A stretch of DNA of 64,000 nucleotides from Litorilituus lipolyticus (GTDB taxonomy: Bacteria; Pseudomonadota; Gammaproteobacteria; Enterobacterales; Alteromonadaceae): positions 1-64,000 of the forward strand of contig NZ_SAWY01000018.1 of NCBI RefSeq assembly GCF_006439335.1. Direction: 5' to 3'. The notes beneath the pieces were generated by a model, which was not told the origin of the DNA, did not search any database, and saw nothing but the letters and a program-made list of their open reading frames with translations. A program made the translations under genes and the position numbers. Numbering within the stretch: the first letter of the stretch is position 1; each line of letters opens with the position of its first letter. This document shows, one piece after another, positions 62,578 to 64,000 of this stretch.

Positions 62578-63541
62578 CTTCTGGAATATTTGGGTTTGGG
62601 TTCTTACATTAGGAACGTTAGTTGGATGTTACATCCTTCTGCGCTGGTGTTTAAAGAACTTTGCAGGGGTCAAAGAAGGTGAGTCAATGGGCCATACCTT
62701 CGATGGCATCGAAGAATTGAATAATCCTCTACCTAAATGGTGGAGTACATTCTTCTTATTAACTATCATTTGGGCTTTTGTTTATATTGCCATGTATGGT
62801 TTAGGTAACTGGACTGGTCTTTTAGGCTGGAAAAGCTCTAACCAAGGTGTATTAAATATTGCTGAATCTAAAGCAAAAACAGCAAAGTATTTAGCAAAAG
62901 ATTCAGGTGTGCTAGTACAGTACGACCGTGAAGTTGCTGCAGCTGATGCTAAATTTGGTCCTATCTTTGAAGCTTACGCTGCGCGTAGCATTGAAGATTT
63001 AGCGACTGATAGTGAAGCATTAAAAGTTGGCCAACGTTTGTTCATTCAAAACTGTGCACAATGTCACGGTAGTGATGCTCACGGTACAACTGGTTTCCCT
63101 AACCTAGCTGATAAAGACTGGTTATACGGTGGGACACCTGAAGCCATTAAAGAAAGTATCATGAATGGTCGTATAGCGGCAGGCATGATGGCTTGGGAAG
63201 GTGCTTTAGGTGGAGACCAAGGTGTTAAAGAAGTTGCTGCTTATGTTATTAGCCTAAGTGGACGCTCTGTTGACCCTGAACTTGCTAAAGCAGGCCAAGC
63301 TAAATTTGGTATGTGTGCAGCATGTCACGGTCCTGAAGGTCAAGGCAGCTTAGCATTAGGTTTACCTTTAGGTGCCCCTAACCTAACTGACAACATCTGG
63401 TTATACGGCGGTTCTCAACGTGCAATCGAAGAATCAATTCGTAATGGACGTGCTGGTGTAATGCCTCCATGGAAAGATATCCTTGGTGAAGAAAAAGTTC
63501 ACGTCATTTCAGCTTATGTTTATAGTCTTTCTCAAGATTAG
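62570..63541 (+). CDS. ccoP: cbb3-type cytochrome c oxidase subunit III (dihaem)
   Basis: 323 aa from ATG 62570 (MSSFWNIWVW), preceded by AGGAGA; an earlier in-frame ATG at 62480 lies inside ccoQ and is not used. Two membrane helices near the N-terminus, then a periplasmic part with two haem motifs, CAQCHG at residue 162 and CAACHG at residue 249. It accepts electrons from soluble cytochrome c. Last subunit gene before the terminator. Confidence 0.95.
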   Translation: MSSFWNIWVWVLTLGTLVGCYILLRWCLKNFAGVKEGESMGHTFDGIEELNNPLPKWWSTFFLLTIIWAFVYIAMYGLGNWTGLLGWKSSNQGVLNIAESKAKTAKYLAKDSGVLVQYDREVAAADAKFGPIFEAYAARSIEDLATDSEALKVGQRLFIQNCAQCHGSDAHGTTGFPNLADKDWLYGGTPEAIKESIMNGRIAAGMMAWEGALGGDQGVKEVAAYVISLSGRSVDPELAKAGQAKFGMCAACHGPEGQGSLALGLPLGAPNLTDNIWLYGGSQRAIEESIRNGRAGVMPPWKDILGEEKVHVISAYVYSLSQD

Positions 63542-63568
63542 TTCATTAAGTTAAAATTATAAAAAACA

Positions 63569-63603
63569 AGCCCTTGTTACTAATTGTAACCAAGGGCTTT
63601 TTT
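63569..63603 (+). terminator. Terminator of the ccoNOQP operon
   Basis: AAGCCCTTGTTAC and GTAACCAAGGGCTT pair (one bulge) and are followed by TTTTTT. It separates ccoP from fixH, so fixH probably has its own promoter or depends on read-through. Confidence 0.88.
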
Positions 63604-63692
63604 AATGGCTATTTCCAAGCATTACACTAGCTCATGACTAATAAAAACCGTATAATGGCGGCACTTTATCTAGCAAACTCATTAGTTAAAAT

Positions 63693-64000
63693 ATGAAATC
63701 ATCTTGGTATAAAGAGCCTTGGGCTTGGTTAGTCTTTATTCTTCCTTTTACTGCTGTAGTGGCAGGTATTGCAACCTATATTATTGCAAACCATGAACCT
63801 GACTCATTAGTGGTTGGGGACTACTATAAAAAAGGTAAATCTATTAATTTAGAGGTTTCAAAAGTAAAACAAGCACAAAAGCTTGGTATGCGCTTTGCTC
63901 TGCAATTCAAAAACAATGAACTTGTGATAAAACCAACAGGCATTGAAAAAATATTCCCACTGTTAAATGTGAACTTCTTTCACCCTACCCAAGAAGGAAA
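63693..64000 (+). CDS. fixH: FixH-family cbb3 assembly protein (3' end outside the window)
   Basis: The first 102 residues are in the window. One membrane helix (about 11-31) after MKSSWYKEPWAWLVFILPF, then GDYYKKGKSINLEVSK, typical of FixH/CcoH. It is needed for cbb3 assembly, probably by handling copper or assisting CcoI and CcoG. Cut by the window edge. Confidence 0.88.
   Translation, partial: MKSSWYKEPWAWLVFILPFTAVVAGIATYIIANHEPDSLVVGDYYKKGKSINLEVSKVKQAQKLGMRFALQFKNNELVIKPTGIEKIFPLLNVNFFHPTQEG

Noticed and set aside
1-64000. tRNA, rRNA, CRISPR arrays, insertion sequences and integrases
   Set aside because: I read both strands and found no cloverleaf, repeat-spacer array, transposase or integrase frame.

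Overview
The window is AT-rich chromosomal DNA of a free-living, probably marine gammaproteobacterium. The gene set points to Alteromonadales, most likely a Colwellia/Thalassotalea-like organism: fnr next to a ccoNOQP cbb3 oxidase operon, DNA polymerase II, HopJ and DUF2999 small proteins, a TonB receptor of the Alteromonadales type, and parts of the 'proteobacterial dedicated sortase' (Pds) system. This placement is an inference from gene content; no rRNA is present. I saw no tRNA, rRNA, CRISPR array, transposase or integrase.

Layout. 1-14.2 kb: a LytS/LytR-type two-component pair, hinT, an AstE-like protein with a changed zinc ligand, metC behind MetJ-type boxes, polB and dinG diverging from one LexA box, and an iron-type operon (porin, imelysin, di-haem DUF1111 protein) behind a strong Fur box. 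14.4-19.7 kb: a Sel1-repeat membrane protein, then pdsO diverging from pdsR-pdsS, without the sortase or its target nearby. 19.7-32.3 kb: an XRE-cupin regulator, a small CGCP protein, a glycerate-kinase-like enzyme, a DUF3300 protein, a PepSY/PhoP-like/PhoQ-like operon, a GlyGly-CTERM-like surface protein and assorted core genes.

32.4-44.3 kb is an accessory island of mostly unknown genes lying between a CBS/CNNM protein and sbcB. It contains two WYL-domain regulators, and each sits with its own repeated palindrome. Operator A (TGCGA-N9-TCGCA) occurs three times, 45-65 bp in front of start codons, including that of the first WYL gene. Operator B (RAGACA-N5-TGTCTY) occurs five times, about 44-54 bp in front of start codons of six transcription units, including the one with the second WYL gene. 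These units encode a Cas4-like/DEDD nuclease fusion (DUF2779), a MazG-like pyrophosphohydrolase, a PD-(D/E)XK protein, a uracil-glycosylase-like protein, small membrane proteins and unknowns. This looks like an undescribed, WYL-controlled defence or stress island and is the main discovery candidate.

44.4-64 kb returns to core genes: sbcB, a beta-hydroxyacid dehydrogenase, glutathione peroxidase, lysC under a lysine riboswitch, a YdcF-like protein, a Nif3-like protein, a TonB receptor, a methyltransferase, gloB, mltD, fnr, then ccoNOQP with FNR boxes and the start of fixH, which runs off the window.

A second regulatory result concerns the PepSY-PhoP-PhoQ-like operon, the DUF3300 gene and the surface-protein gene. 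All three carry the same PhoP-style direct repeat (TGTTCA-N5-TGTTCA or a close variant), read towards each gene, which suggests a small local envelope regulon.
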